Source: Paraburkholderia domus (GTDB lineage Bacteria > Pseudomonadota > Gammaproteobacteria > Burkholderiales > Burkholderiaceae). From it: 64,000 bases of DNA. Positions 35,080 to 44,487 of the stretch are shown here, in pieces. The DNA lies in the NCBI RefSeq assembly GCF_905220705.1, contig NZ_CAJNAT010000027.1, positions 36,492 through 100,491 on the forward strand, given 5' to 3'. Every line of letters starts with the position of its first letter. The first letter of the stretch is position 1. The translations under genes were made by a program, and so were the position numbers. The notes beneath the pieces were generated by a model. The model was given only the letters and a program-made list of their open reading frames with translations. It was not told the origin of the DNA and ran no database searches.

Positions 35080-35107
35080 CCCCCCCTACCTCCCCGTTTC
35101 GGGTAGG
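35080..35107 (+). promoter_or_regulatory. C7 tract and inverted repeat in divergent promoter
   Basis: CCCCCCCTACC (35080-35090) is followed after ten bases by GGTAGG (35102-35107), giving a 6-bp inverted repeat CCTACC/GGTAGG. On the complement it reads GGGGAGGTAGGGGGGG, matching the elements before the genes at 21408 (GGGTAGGGGGGG) and 28361 (GGGGAGGTAG). It lies 72 bases upstream of the CoA-transferase start and 90 bases upstream of the dehydrogenase start. An operator role is inferred. Confidence 0.45.
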
Positions 35108-35196
35108 CGTCGAGCCGGACCGTCCACTGATGATCTTCATCAAGAAGACAGCGCGACGTTGCGTCTGTCGCCTGTAGCTATCGAGGAGAGTGAGTC

Positions 35197-36336
35197 GTGG
35201 AAGTGAATCGCAGCGTCTTTCGTGAAGATCACGAACAATTCCGCACCACGGTGCGCCGGTTCATGGAGCGTGAATGTGTGCCGCGCATGGAGCAGTGGAA
35301 CGAGGCTGGCGAGGTCGACCGTGAGACCTGGTTGAAAGCGGGCCGCGAAGGCCTGTTGTGCACGACGTTGCCGGTGGAGTACGGCGGTGGCGGCGGAGAC
35401 TTCGGCCACGCGGCGGTGATTACGGAGGAACTGGCGCGCGCAGGTATCGGCGGACTGGCGATCGGGCTGCATTCGGACATCGTCGCGCCCTATGTCAATC
35501 GGCTTGGCACCGAGGAACAGAAGCAGCGCTGGCTGCCGGATATCTGTAGCGGCAAGACCATCCTCGCGGTGGCGATGACCGAACCCGGTGGCGGCAGCGA
35601 TCTGAAGGCCGTGCGCACGACGGCCGTGCGTGAAGGCGACGAATACGTCATCAACGGCAGCAAGACGTTCATCAGCAACGGTTTCATTTCGGACATGGTG
35701 ATGGTGGTCTGCAAGACCGATCCGGCGGCTGGCGCGAAAGGCGTGAGTCTGATCATGATGGAAACGAACCGCGACGGATTCCGGCGCGGCCGCAAGCTCA
35801 AAAAAGTCGGCATGCATTCGCAAGACACCGCGGAATTGTTTTTCGACAACGTGCGCGTGCCGGTCAGTAACCGCCTGGGCGAGGAAGGCAAGGGCTTCGC
35901 CTACATGATGCATGACCTCGCGCAGGAGCGTTTCATGATTGCGGTCGGCGCGGCCGCGAAGGTGGAGCGGCTGCTTGAGCACACGCTGGCCTATGTGAAA
36001 GACCGTCGCGCGTTCGGCCAGACGGTGTGGGATTTCCAGAACACGAAGTTCAAGCTCGCCGATGTGAAAGCGCAGTCGGTGGCGCTGCGCACGATGGTCG
36101 ATTACTACCTGGGCGAGCACATGCGCCGGCGTCTGAGCGCGGAAGAAGCCTCGATCGCCAAGTTGCATTCGACCGAGACGATGTGGAAATGCATCGACGA
36201 CATGGTGCAACTGCACGGCGGCTACGGCTACATGCTGGAGTACCCAATTGCGCGCGCCTTCGTGGACGCGCGCGTCACGCGCGTGTACGGCGGCAGCAAC
36301 GAAGTCATGCGCGACATCATCACGCGAAAGATGTGA
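35197..36336 (+). CDS. Acyl-CoA dehydrogenase
   Basis: A 379-residue acyl-CoA dehydrogenase starting with GTG, with TCGAGGAGAG upstream. It is the close paralog of the gene at 21408, of the same length and with colinear motifs: EYGGGGGDFGHAAVITEE, MTEPGGGSDLKAVRTT, NGSKTFISNGFISDM, RRAFGQTVWDFQNTKFKLAD and QLHGGYGYMLEYPIARAF. Glu244 in LAQERF is the likely base; the C-terminal site reads YGGSNE. It heads an operon with two hotdog hydratase-type genes and an SDR, that is, dehydrogenation, hydration and oxidation in order. Confidence 0.92.
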   Translation: MEVNRSVFREDHEQFRTTVRRFMERECVPRMEQWNEAGEVDRETWLKAGREGLLCTTLPVEYGGGGGDFGHAAVITEELARAGIGGLAIGLHSDIVAPYVNRLGTEEQKQRWLPDICSGKTILAVAMTEPGGGSDLKAVRTTAVREGDEYVINGSKTFISNGFISDMVMVVCKTDPAAGAKGVSLIMMETNRDGFRRGRKLKKVGMHSQDTAELFFDNVRVPVSNRLGEEGKGFAYMMHDLAQERFMIAVGAAAKVERLLEHTLAYVKDRRAFGQTVWDFQNTKFKLADVKAQSVALRTMVDYYLGEHMRRRLSAEEASIAKLHSTETMWKCIDDMVQLHGGYGYMLEYPIARAFVDARVTRVYGGSNEVMRDIITRKM

Positions 36337-36460
36337 GTGTGCCGGACCGGCGGCCGCACGAGCTATCTGTGCGCTCGGCGCCGGGCCATCGTGAAAGACA
36401 TGGCGCGCCCGCCGCAAGGTTGCCGCGCCATGCACAACCTGAGTAGAGGAGACGTATTAG

Positions 36461-36904
36461 ATGGCAGATAAAAGCATGATCGGCCTGGTGACCTCGCACG
36501 GCACCGTCGATGTGGAGAAGGGGCGCCTTGCATTCTTCGCGAAGGCGATTGGTGAAAGCGACCCGGTGTATCTCGATGTCGCGGCGGCACACGACGCGGG
36601 GCACCCGGCGCTTCCCGTGCCGCCGACTTTCCTGATGTGCCTGAACAGCGAAGTCTCGCGGCCGTTCAACGTGCTGGGGACGTTGCAACTCGATCTCGCG
36701 CGCATCCTTCACGCGGAGCAGGCCTTCGAGTATCACCGTATGGCTTACGCCGGCGACACCCTGAGTTTCGAAAGCACAGTCACTGACGTCTACGACAAGA
36801 AAGACGGCGCGCTGCACTTCGTCGTAAGCACGACCCGTGTGATCAACCAGAAGGGCGAACACATTGCCGACCTGCGCGGCACGCTCGTCGAACGTCGCGG
36901 TTAA
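36461..36904 (+). CDS. MaoC-like FAS1-type dehydratase, non-catalytic-type hotdog
   Basis: A 147-residue single-hotdog protein; the start at 36461 has GTAGAGGAGA upstream. It resembles the N-terminal half of double-hotdog hydratases: VEKGRLAFFAKAIGESDPVY near 18, LPVPPTFLMCLN near 51, and LHAEQAFEYHRMAYAGDTL near 83. It lacks the Asp/His pair of the catalytic MaoC loop. The next gene, 13 bases downstream, has that pair. The two probably form a heteromeric enoyl-CoA hydratase. Confidence 0.83.
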   Translation: MADKSMIGLVTSHGTVDVEKGRLAFFAKAIGESDPVYLDVAAAHDAGHPALPVPPTFLMCLNSEVSRPFNVLGTLQLDLARILHAEQAFEYHRMAYAGDTLSFESTVTDVYDKKDGALHFVVSTTRVINQKGEHIADLRGTLVERRG

Positions 36905-36917
36905 GGAGACTATCAAC

Positions 36918-37337
36918 ATGCAAGCACCGCATTTCAACGAAGTGAAGGTGGGCGACACGTTGCCCGCACTGGCGCTGCCCGCTATCAATCGCACCACGCT
37001 GGCGCTGTACTGCGGCGCGTCGGGCGACCACAACCCGATTCATATCGACATCGACTTTGCGCGCAAGGCGCGCATGCCGGACGTGTTCGCGCACGGCATG
37101 TTGTCGGCGGCTTACGTGGGTCGATTGTTGACCAGCTGGGTGCCGCAGCAGCAGATTCGCAACGTATCGATCCGTTTCACCGGCATTACCCATCTCGGCA
37201 ATCAGCCGACGTGCACCGGCGAAGTCGTCGAGAAGTTCGAGGCCGATGGCGAGCAGCGCGTCAAGCTGCGGCTCAGGTGCAGCAACCAGTACGGCGAGGA
37301 CAAGCTGGTGGGTGAGGCTGTTGTTGCGCTGAAGTAA
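36918..37337 (+). CDS. MaoC family dehydratase/hydratase, catalytic hotdog
   Basis: A 139-residue hotdog protein with the R-hydratase signature: YCGASGDHNPIHIDIDFARK with Asp37 and His42, followed by VFAHGMLSAAYVGRLLTSW. The ATG at 36918 has AAGGAGACT upstream; the longer frame overlaps the preceding gene. It should hydrate a 2-enoyl-CoA to a 3-hydroxyacyl-CoA, with the upstream protein as structural partner, and feed the SDR gene 80 bases downstream. Confidence 0.88.
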   Translation: MQAPHFNEVKVGDTLPALALPAINRTTLALYCGASGDHNPIHIDIDFARKARMPDVFAHGMLSAAYVGRLLTSWVPQQQIRNVSIRFTGITHLGNQPTCTGEVVEKFEADGEQRVKLRLRCSNQYGEDKLVGEAVVALK

Positions 37338-37417
37338 AGCACGCAAGCATTGAACGATCAAATGACTGGGCGGGCCGCGAGCGGCTCGTCACCTATCGCA
37401 TGGAAAGGAAGAGACAA

Positions 37418-38251
37418 ATGAGCAAACTCGCAGGCAAGTCCGCACTCGTTACCGGCTCGGGCCGTGGCATCGGCCGTGAAGTGGCGCTGAAGCTGGCGTC
37501 CGAAGGCGCACGCGTGGTCGTGAACGATCTCGACGCCGATCCGGCCAACGAAGTGGTGGAATTGATCCGCGCGCAGGGTGGTGAGGCCGTGGCGTGCGTG
37601 GGCAGCGTCACGGCGACCGATTTCGCGGAGCGTCTTGTGAAAACTGCCGTGGACAACTTCAAAGGCATCGACATCGTCATCAACAACGCCGGCTTTACGT
37701 GGGACAACGTCGTGCAGAAAATGAGCGACGAGCAATGGTACGCAATCATGGACTGCCATCTGACTGCACCGTTTCGCATTCTGCGCGCGGCGTATCCTGT
37801 GATCAGCGCGGCGGCGAAGGCCGAAGCCGCTGAAGGGCGCGAAGTGTTCCGCAAGGTGGTGAATGTATCGTCGGGCGCGGCGGGCGGCAACGTGGGTCAG
37901 ATCAACTATTCATCGGCCAAGGCGGGCATGCTGGGCATGACCAAGACGCTCGCCAAGGAATGGGGACGCCTCAAGGTCAACGTCAACGCAGTCGCATTCG
38001 GTCATATCGAAACGCGGTTGACGGTGCCGTTTGCTGGCGCGGATAGCGCAACCGTGAATATCGAGGGCCGTGAGATCAAGGTCGGCATCAGCGAGGCGCT
38101 GCTGGAAAAGTCGAAGAAGATGATTCCGTTGGGCCGCCCGGGAACGGTGGTCGAAGCGGCGGGCTCGGTGTACCTCTTCTGCACGCCGGAGTCGGATTAC
38201 CTGTCGGGTCAGGTGGTGTACTGCGGCGGTGGCCCCGGCAGCAATTTCTGA
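37418..38251 (+). CDS. SDR family 3-hydroxyacyl-CoA dehydrogenase type
   Basis: A 277-residue short-chain dehydrogenase, paralog of the gene at 23860. TGSGRGIG is near 14-21, NNAGFTWDNVVQKM near 90, and Tyr164 and Lys168 lie in INYSSAKAG. The ending CGGGPGSNF corresponds to that of the paralog. It probably oxidises the 3-hydroxyacyl-CoA formed by the MaoC pair. The start at 37418 is favoured because it follows GGAAAGGAAGAG and matches the paralog's start. Confidence 0.9.
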   Translation: MSKLAGKSALVTGSGRGIGREVALKLASEGARVVVNDLDADPANEVVELIRAQGGEAVACVGSVTATDFAERLVKTAVDNFKGIDIVINNAGFTWDNVVQKMSDEQWYAIMDCHLTAPFRILRAAYPVISAAAKAEAAEGREVFRKVVNVSSGAAGGNVGQINYSSAKAGMLGMTKTLAKEWGRLKVNVNAVAFGHIETRLTVPFAGADSATVNIEGREIKVGISEALLEKSKKMIPLGRPGTVVEAAGSVYLFCTPESDYLSGQVVYCGGGPGSNF

Positions 38252-38391
38252 TTGGCGCAACACGTCGTCCGGGAAGCCGCGTGGGCATCGCAGCACCTTC
38301 CTGGTCCCGGGATGGCGTACGGTGATGGACGACAGGGTATGTCGGGCGACCGCGCATCAAGCGCGGCGCGAAGCGGTTCTCAGGAGACGAG

Positions 38392-39702
38392 ATGACAAAC
38401 AGTGCGCAAGCCGGGCGCTATCAACCACGAGCAGCATGGGCGATGACAGCGATGATGCTGCTATTCATGCTGGTCAATTTTCTCGATAAGGTTGCACTGG
38501 GCATGGTGGCCGTGCCCCTGATGGCCGAGCTGCACATGTCGCCCGCGCAATTCGGGCTGATCGCCGGAAGTTTCTACTGGGTGTTTTCGATCTCGGCGAT
38601 CATTGTCGGATTCCTTTCCGCCCGCATCGCCACGCGCTGGATGCTGCTGGTGATGGGTGTCGCCTGGGCCGTGTTGCAGTTGCCTATCGCATTTGCGGGC
38701 GGTGCGGTCACCATCCTCCTTTGCCGCGTACTGCTGGGCGTTGCAGAAGGGCCGGCGTTTCCCGTCTCGGTGCATGCGCTGTACAAATGGTTTCCCGACG
38801 AAAAGCGCAGCCTTCCTGTCGCGGTGATCAGCCAGGGCGCTTGCCTCGGGCTGTTGCTGGCGGGGCTGCTGATTCCGTTGGTGACGCACCGTTGGGGCTG
38901 GCGCATGAACTTCGTCGTGCTGGGCGCCGCCGGTGGGCTTTGGAGCGTGATGTGGGCGTGTGTGGGTCGCGAAGGGCAGCTCGACGAGCGACGCTGGCAC
39001 GCCAGTACCCTCAACGCTGATTCGGGCGTGACGGTGGCGCGGCTGCCTTATCGGAAGATTTTGCGCGACCCGTCCGTGCTGGCGCTTCTTCTTCTGGGCT
39101 TTGCGGCTTACTGGATGCTCGGCCTGACCTTGACGTGGCTGCCCGCTTATCTGCAGAAGGGCCTGGGCTTTGATAGCGTGTCGGCGGGGCGCTGGTTCGC
39201 GCTCGTCGTGATTGCAGCGATGCCCGTCACGGTTGGCTTGAGCTGGCTGTCGCAACGCATGCTGAAACGGGGCGCCACGACGCGCGCCGCGCGCGCTCGA
39301 CTGGTCTGCCTGTGCGCGCTGACGAGCGCGGTGATCCTGATCGTGCTGGTCGCGACGGGGTTGCCTGCCGGGCAGAAGGCTGTGCTGTTCGCGCTGGCTG
39401 GCGCGCTGTCACCGCTCGCGATTACATTGGGACCCGTCATGCTCGGCGAAATGGTGCCCGCGAGCCAGTGCGCCGCGTTGGTGGCGATTTTTACGGCAGT
39501 GGGGAATGTGGCCGGCGCGATCGCACCTGCGGTGATGGGGCGCCTCGTGCAGACGCACGGCGCCGCTGACGCCCACGGTTACGAAGCTGGCATTCTGTGC
39601 GGCGCGGTACTGCTGGTCGTGGCCGCGTTCGCCGGTCTGCGGTGGCTTTACCCCGGACGATCGCGTCAGACGTTGATGCTGGGAAGCGCGCCGGCGAGTT
39701 AG
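38392..39702 (+). CDS. MFS transporter (anion:cation symporter type)
   Basis: A 436-residue carrier with about twelve hydrophobic segments and the MFS signature regions: FLDKVALGMVAVPLMAEL in helix 1, GFLSARIATRWMLLVMG after helix 2, and RVLLGVAEGPAFPVSVHALY in helix 4 with the Glu-Gly-Pro of organic-anion symporters. The second half begins after a central loop at ~210. It has AGGAGACGAG just before the ATG. It probably imports a carboxylate substrate for the upstream catabolic genes. It converges on the second MalT-like regulator. Confidence 0.88.
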   Translation: MTNSAQAGRYQPRAAWAMTAMMLLFMLVNFLDKVALGMVAVPLMAELHMSPAQFGLIAGSFYWVFSISAIIVGFLSARIATRWMLLVMGVAWAVLQLPIAFAGGAVTILLCRVLLGVAEGPAFPVSVHALYKWFPDEKRSLPVAVISQGACLGLLLAGLLIPLVTHRWGWRMNFVVLGAAGGLWSVMWACVGREGQLDERRWHASTLNADSGVTVARLPYRKILRDPSVLALLLLGFAAYWMLGLTLTWLPAYLQKGLGFDSVSAGRWFALVVIAAMPVTVGLSWLSQRMLKRGATTRAARARLVCLCALTSAVILIVLVATGLPAGQKAVLFALAGALSPLAITLGPVMLGEMVPASQCAALVAIFTAVGNVAGAIAPAVMGRLVQTHGAADAHGYEAGILCGAVLLVVAAFAGLRWLYPGRSRQTLMLGSAPAS

Positions 39703-39802
39703 GCAAACGGAGTCGGGGCGGCACTCCCGCGCGCGGGCGGCAGCCTGCACGATATTCGGGCCGCGCGCGCCGACTGTAGAAAGGCGACGGGCGCCGCACC
39801 GC

Positions 39803-42568
39803 CTAGTCGGATGGAAACGAGTCGACAAGACTGATCTTGAGATCGCGCGCGCGGCCTACCGCTTCGTCGCGCCCAGCCACGCCGAGTTTGCCGAAGATAT
39901 TTTTCAGGTGCCACTTTACCGTCTCGGGCGAGACGTTAATCACGCGCGCGATCTTCTTGTTCGGCATAGCCTGCGCGACGAGGCTCAATACCTCGAGTTC
40001 GCGTTCACTTAGCGCTTCGACCATAGCCTTGGCCACGGGCTTCGTCTCAAGCGCGCCGAGCGGACTGATGGTCGCCGCCTGCAACCGCTTCACATAAAAC
40101 GCGTGGACCGGGTCGAGTATCTTGTCTTCGATCAGCGATGCCAGCATAGGCGATACCGAGGGCGACGCATCCAGCAGGGTGCGGACCAGGTCCCGCTCAT
40201 GCCCGAGTTTGACTGCGATGAGCAGGTGCTCGCGTGCTTGCCTGTCATAGCCGCGCCCTTGTTTCGCGACAGCAGCCTGCGCATGCAAGGCGACGAGCCT
40301 GCGCCACTTGCCGCTTGCTTCGAGCTGCGGAATGAGCCTGTCGATCGCGGCCGATGCGCCCGCATAGTCGCGCTCGTGCAGCATCATCACGATCCGCGCC
40401 TGGTGGACTGCTGCGGCCACCTCCGCGGCCACGATTTTGCTGGGACCGTCATGCGCGGCGGCGAGTGCCTCGGCACGCGACAGCGTCGCGTGCGCGTCAT
40501 CCGTCGAACCGAGCCACAGATGGAAGCGTAGACGCGCCGACAGTGCAAAGGCGAGCAGGCGGTCGAGATGAAATCTCACCGCGTAGTCTTCCAGCCGGTC
40601 GAGGCAGGCATGCGCTTCGAGACGGCGTCCGGCAAGCCAGTGGCAAGCCGCCAGCGTGTATAACGCTCTGACCACGGTGTCGGGAATCGACACGCGCTCG
40701 ATCAATTCGACACGCAGCGCCAGCAATTGAGTCGCCGCCTGTATTTCGTTCGATTCGTAGAGCGTATAACTGAGGAGGCCCGCTGCCATGCACGCCATAC
40801 CGACGTAAGGCGGGCCGCCCTGTTCGGTTTCCTCCAGCACGTCCCGCAGGATCTCTTCTGCCTGCGCCATATGTCCCGCAATGGTCAGGCTCATCGCGCT
40901 GATGCATCGTCCGGCCAGATGCTGCAGTGGTGCGCCGCCGCCGTCGTGCGTGGCATCGAGAGCCTGTTGCATGTGGGTGTAATCGCCCTGGCACATGTGC
41001 ATCCACGACAATGCGGTGCCGCCGCCGGCTCGAACGCGATCGCTCGCGTCGTGCGGTACGTCGAGCAGTTCGCTCTGCATGGCGAGAACGGCGTCGGGGT
41101 TGTCCTGTCTCAGCGCCAGTCCTGCACGCAGCACGGTTAGCGAATATCGCTGCGACGTGTCGAGCGACGCGCGTTTCGCTTCCAACTGTTCCAGGCTGCG
41201 TGAGAGGCTGTCGAGGTCATGCGCGTAGAGTTTCAGCGAGGCCGCCGCCATCTGCAGTTCGAAGCGCGCCTGTACCTGCTCCTGCGGCAGATTGCGCAGC
41301 AGGCCTGCGAGTTGACCGAGGTCGCCCCGTGTCAAGAGTGCTTCGACCCGCGATTCGACCATGTCCGCGGCGGCGACGGCGTCATTGGCCTGAACCGCGT
41401 GATGGACCGCCTCGTCGATATAGCCGTGCGAAGTGAACCAGTTCCATGCCCCTGAATGCAACGCGTGTTGCTCGGCCTCCGGCCAGCGCGCCACGCGTGC
41501 CAGCAGCACCTCGCGCAGCAGTGGATGCAGGCGATACCAAGTCTCCCGTTCGTGGCTTTGTACCTGGCTGATGAACAGATTGCTGTTATCCATCTGCGTG
41601 AGCCATGTCATCTTCCGCGCCAATGCCTGGGGGCGCCCGGAGAGGCTTGCGCAGAGTGACGCGCAAAAGCGGGCGCAAATGGCCACGCGGGTGAGAAGAT
41701 CCAGATCGTCCGGCGCGAGGCGAACCAGCACTTCGCGCTCGAAATAGCTGGCGAAGGCGCCGGCATCGCGGATTTCCTGGCGCGAATACGAGGCGCCCTG
41801 TTTGGTTTTCAGATCGATCGCAAAGAGTTGCAGTCCGGCTACCCAGCCATCGGTCAATTCGTGCAGCGTCTCGGCGTCACGTTTGTCGATGTGGCCCAAC
41901 TGTTCGCGCAAGTAACGTTCAGACTCGGCCGCGGTGAAACGTAGATCGCGCAGATCGATCTCTTCGACATGGCCTTGGGCTCGCAGCCGGGCAAGTGACA
42001 AAGGGAGTACGGTGCGCGTGCCGAAAGCGATGTGCAGATGCGGCGGCGCGTAGTCCAGCAACCATTGCAGTGCCTGCACGATGCGTGGGTCGTCGATGGT
42101 GTGAACGTCGTCGAGCACCAGCACAAGCTCGCGCTGACGCTGTGCGATGGCTTCGACGAGTGTGATCACCCAGTGTTCGACCACCGATTCACTGCTGCCG
42201 TGTCCCATCAGGAGCGCGGCGTTTCGCACAATCGCTGGATCGACTTCGGCAAGGCTCGCGAGCAGGCAGTCGAAGAAGCGCGCGAGTTCGTTGTCTTCAG
42301 GCGCGAGCGAGAGCCACGCGACATCGAAATTCAAAGAAATCAGCGCTTTGCGCCATTCCACGAGCGCGCTGGTTTTGCCGCTTCCCGCAGCACCCTGTAC
42401 GCTTAAACAGCGCCGACGTCTACCTTCGAGCATGCGTGTCATCAACGACTCACGCGGAATGAGGCTGCGCGCACCGCGCGGCGGCGTCAATTTCGTACTC
42501 GCGACAGGCTCGATGTCACGTGGCGACGGCGACGGTTTCACCATGGGTGGAATGTGTTGCTGGGACAT
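39803..42568 (-). CDS. MalT-like ATP-dependent LuxR-family regulator
   Basis: A 921-residue STAND regulator from ATG at 42568 (MSQQHIPPMVKPSPSPRD); the open frame continues to 42667 but without homology or a better start. It has the P-loop GAAGSGKTS (59-67), Walker B LVLVLDDVHTI near 164, a long TPR-like region, and a C-terminal LuxR helix-turn-helix with LSERELEVLSLVAQAMPNKK and VSPETVKWHLKNIFGKLGV. It is a distant paralog of the regulator at 11864. It lies at the far end of the second catabolic block, so each block has its own regulator of this type. Confidence 0.92.
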   Translation of the reverse strand: MSQQHIPPMVKPSPSPRDIEPVASTKLTPPRGARSLIPRESLMTRMLEGRRRRCLSVQGAAGSGKTSALVEWRKALISLNFDVAWLSLAPEDNELARFFDCLLASLAEVDPAIVRNAALLMGHGSSESVVEHWVITLVEAIAQRQRELVLVLDDVHTIDDPRIVQALQWLLDYAPPHLHIAFGTRTVLPLSLARLRAQGHVEEIDLRDLRFTAAESERYLREQLGHIDKRDAETLHELTDGWVAGLQLFAIDLKTKQGASYSRQEIRDAGAFASYFEREVLVRLAPDDLDLLTRVAICARFCASLCASLSGRPQALARKMTWLTQMDNSNLFISQVQSHERETWYRLHPLLREVLLARVARWPEAEQHALHSGAWNWFTSHGYIDEAVHHAVQANDAVAAADMVESRVEALLTRGDLGQLAGLLRNLPQEQVQARFELQMAAASLKLYAHDLDSLSRSLEQLEAKRASLDTSQRYSLTVLRAGLALRQDNPDAVLAMQSELLDVPHDASDRVRAGGGTALSWMHMCQGDYTHMQQALDATHDGGGAPLQHLAGRCISAMSLTIAGHMAQAEEILRDVLEETEQGGPPYVGMACMAAGLLSYTLYESNEIQAATQLLALRVELIERVSIPDTVVRALYTLAACHWLAGRRLEAHACLDRLEDYAVRFHLDRLLAFALSARLRFHLWLGSTDDAHATLSRAEALAAAHDGPSKIVAAEVAAAVHQARIVMMLHERDYAGASAAIDRLIPQLEASGKWRRLVALHAQAAVAKQGRGYDRQAREHLLIAVKLGHERDLVRTLLDASPSVSPMLASLIEDKILDPVHAFYVKRLQAATISPLGALETKPVAKAMVEALSERELEVLSLVAQAMPNKKIARVINVSPETVKWHLKNIFGKLGVAGRDEAVGRARDLKISLVDSFPSD

Positions 42569-42668
42569 CGGGAAGAACTCTAAGTCAGAAAAGGGGCGCT
42601 CAAGATCGATGCAGCAGGCGGTATTGACGCGCTTTGCGCGTTGCCGGCATGCTATGGCGAGTAACATT

Positions 42669-43657
42669 TTGTCTCAACTTGCACGTCGCACCCATCCCCG
42701 ATTTTCTGCTTGCGCGACCCGGTTGTCCATTGAAGCTTGTACCAGGGTGGACTGAGTTGGTGGCTTGACGCTTGGGAGGCGTTGCGCCGGACTCACCTAG
42801 ATTTACGTAAGTACCGGTGCGCTTGAATGGCCATCGGACGCTCCCTGGACATGAACGGGCCTTGAATTGGCATAAACGTTCGCTCGTATTGTCGGTCTTC
42901 ACATAGAGGGATGTCTATGCGCCGACTCGTCTCTGAGGAGGGCGCTGGACCACTGGAATTTACTGTACTTGACACCGGCTGCAATAGCATAAGCAGCACC
43001 GCATTCACGGTTCGCCGACGAATGCACGATAGGGATTGTTGATCGAGCGCGACGGAAGCGCAGAATGCATTGAATGGGATGCAAAGACGAACAAGATGCG
43101 ATCGGCGTAGCTTCGGTGGTGCTATTCGCGTGCCGCTATGGGCGGTCGTGAGGCTGCTAGTGGACACGTCTCTTGAACTGAAAGCGGAAAGCAGCGGAGA
43201 CTGTGCGACCCACGTGCATGGGTCACAGGTACGCATTCGCTCGCTGCGAAATCAGTCATTCGCGACCGCCGACCTTCGAATGTCTGGAGAACGACCCGTA
43301 GCGACCTGAACGACGTCGATACTCGAATGGCGCCAATGGCTGGCGGATCCAACCGGTGGATGCAACACACTAGTGAGGCCGATTGAAAAAGGTGGACGGC
43401 CGGTGAAGCATGGGCTGACGATTCTGTGAGCGTGCCGCAGCACATGCTGTCGCGAACGCACGCAGGGGGCGCGCTTGCGGGCGAGTCAATTTACTAGGAA
43501 TAAGTGATGTGCGCGTGGCAGCCATGCGTGCCGAAGCGGCATACACCCATGCACAGAAGTGATCGGCGTGCTCGTCGGTGCCGATACCTGCCTGCGCGTC
43601 CCGGACGGGGCATCTCGCTCAGCTCAATTGCTGGCTGCTTCCACAGCACAACGTCGA
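42669..43657. other. Gene-free stretch of about 1 kb
   Basis: Short frames on both strands show no domain or believable ribosome site. The region includes the promoter of the regulator starting at 42568. It separates the acyl-CoA island from the aromatic-type module and may be a junction scar. I see no IS end or tRNA gene in it. Confidence 0.5.
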
Positions 43658-44410
43658 CTACGATGCGGCCACCCGCTTGCGCGCATTCACTGCAGTTCGC
43701 ATGGCCTTCTGGGGTGAGCCGGACTGGGTGTCGTCTTCGAGCACCAGCCGCGCAGTTGTCTCAAAGTGCCTGCGCAGCAGGTCACAGGCACGGTCCGCGT
43801 CGCGCGCAAGCACGGCTTTGACGATCTCCTCGTGCTCGTTGCCGACGTTGCGTTCATCGGCATGCTGACTGCGCAGCGACTGGTGCCGGTAGCGTGCGGT
43901 CTGTGTGCGCAAAGTCGCCGCGAAATGCTTCAGCCATCTGGAGCGGCAGCCAGCCAGCAATGTGGTGTGGAAGTTGTCGTGCGCACGCTCCCACGCGGGA
44001 TTCATCCTTGGCGGCTCGTCGATTACGGTGGGCAGGCTGTTGACCTGGTGAAACGCCGCCAGGACCGCGCCTTCCCATTCGAGGTTGGCACTCTCGATCG
44101 CATCGCGCAACGCCTCCGACTCAATGCACTGGCGCACCGAGGTGACGTCTTTCAGATCGGCGCGGGAAATCTGCGTGACCCGGAAGCCGCGCTGATCCTC
44201 TGCCTCGACGAAGCCGCTCATCGCGAGTCTCGACACCGCCTCGCGCAGCGGAATGACACCCGCCTGATAGCGGTCGGCAAGCTCCCTGATCTTCAGCTTC
44301 GAGCCAGGCGGCAGCGCGCCGGTGACGATGTCCTGCAGAATCGCATCGGCCAGCATGGAGGCCATCGTCCGCGGGGGGGGCGCCTCAGGATTATCAAACG
44401 TCAAGTCCAC
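43658..44410 (-). CDS. GntR family regulator, FCD type
   Basis: A 250-residue repressor-type protein. The N-terminal winged helix shows LADAILQDIVTGALPPGSKL near 20-39, then REAVSRLAMSGFVEAEDQRG near 57, and the C-terminal FCD domain has the metal-binding Asp/His residues (AHDNFHTTLLAGC near 143, His in NEHEEIVKAVLARD near 193). FCD regulators usually sense carboxylic acids. It diverges from the hydrolase/monooxygenase operon across 168 bases that include an A/T palindrome, so it most likely controls that operon. Confidence 0.9.
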   Translation of the reverse strand: MDLTFDNPEAPPPRTMASMLADAILQDIVTGALPPGSKLKIRELADRYQAGVIPLREAVSRLAMSGFVEAEDQRGFRVTQISRADLKDVTSVRQCIESEALRDAIESANLEWEGAVLAAFHQVNSLPTVIDEPPRMNPAWERAHDNFHTTLLAGCRSRWLKHFAATLRTQTARYRHQSLRSQHADERNVGNEHEEIVKAVLARDADRACDLLRRHFETTARLVLEDDTQSGSPQKAMRTAVNARKRVAAS

Positions 44411-44487
44411 GAATTTCTCCTGCAGTTGGCGTAATTATATTCAAAAGGCTCACCGTATGCAGATGCCAGGGTAAACATGCAAAGACA

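Noticed and set aside
42669..43657. Possible small genes in the 1-kb gap
   Set aside because: All frames are short, overlapping in several phases, and without recognisable motifs or ribosome sites.
44369..44380. Run of eight G within the GntR gene
   Set aside because: It lies inside the coding frame near the N terminus (proline codons on the other strand), so I do not count it with the intergenic G7 elements, though slippage there is conceivable.
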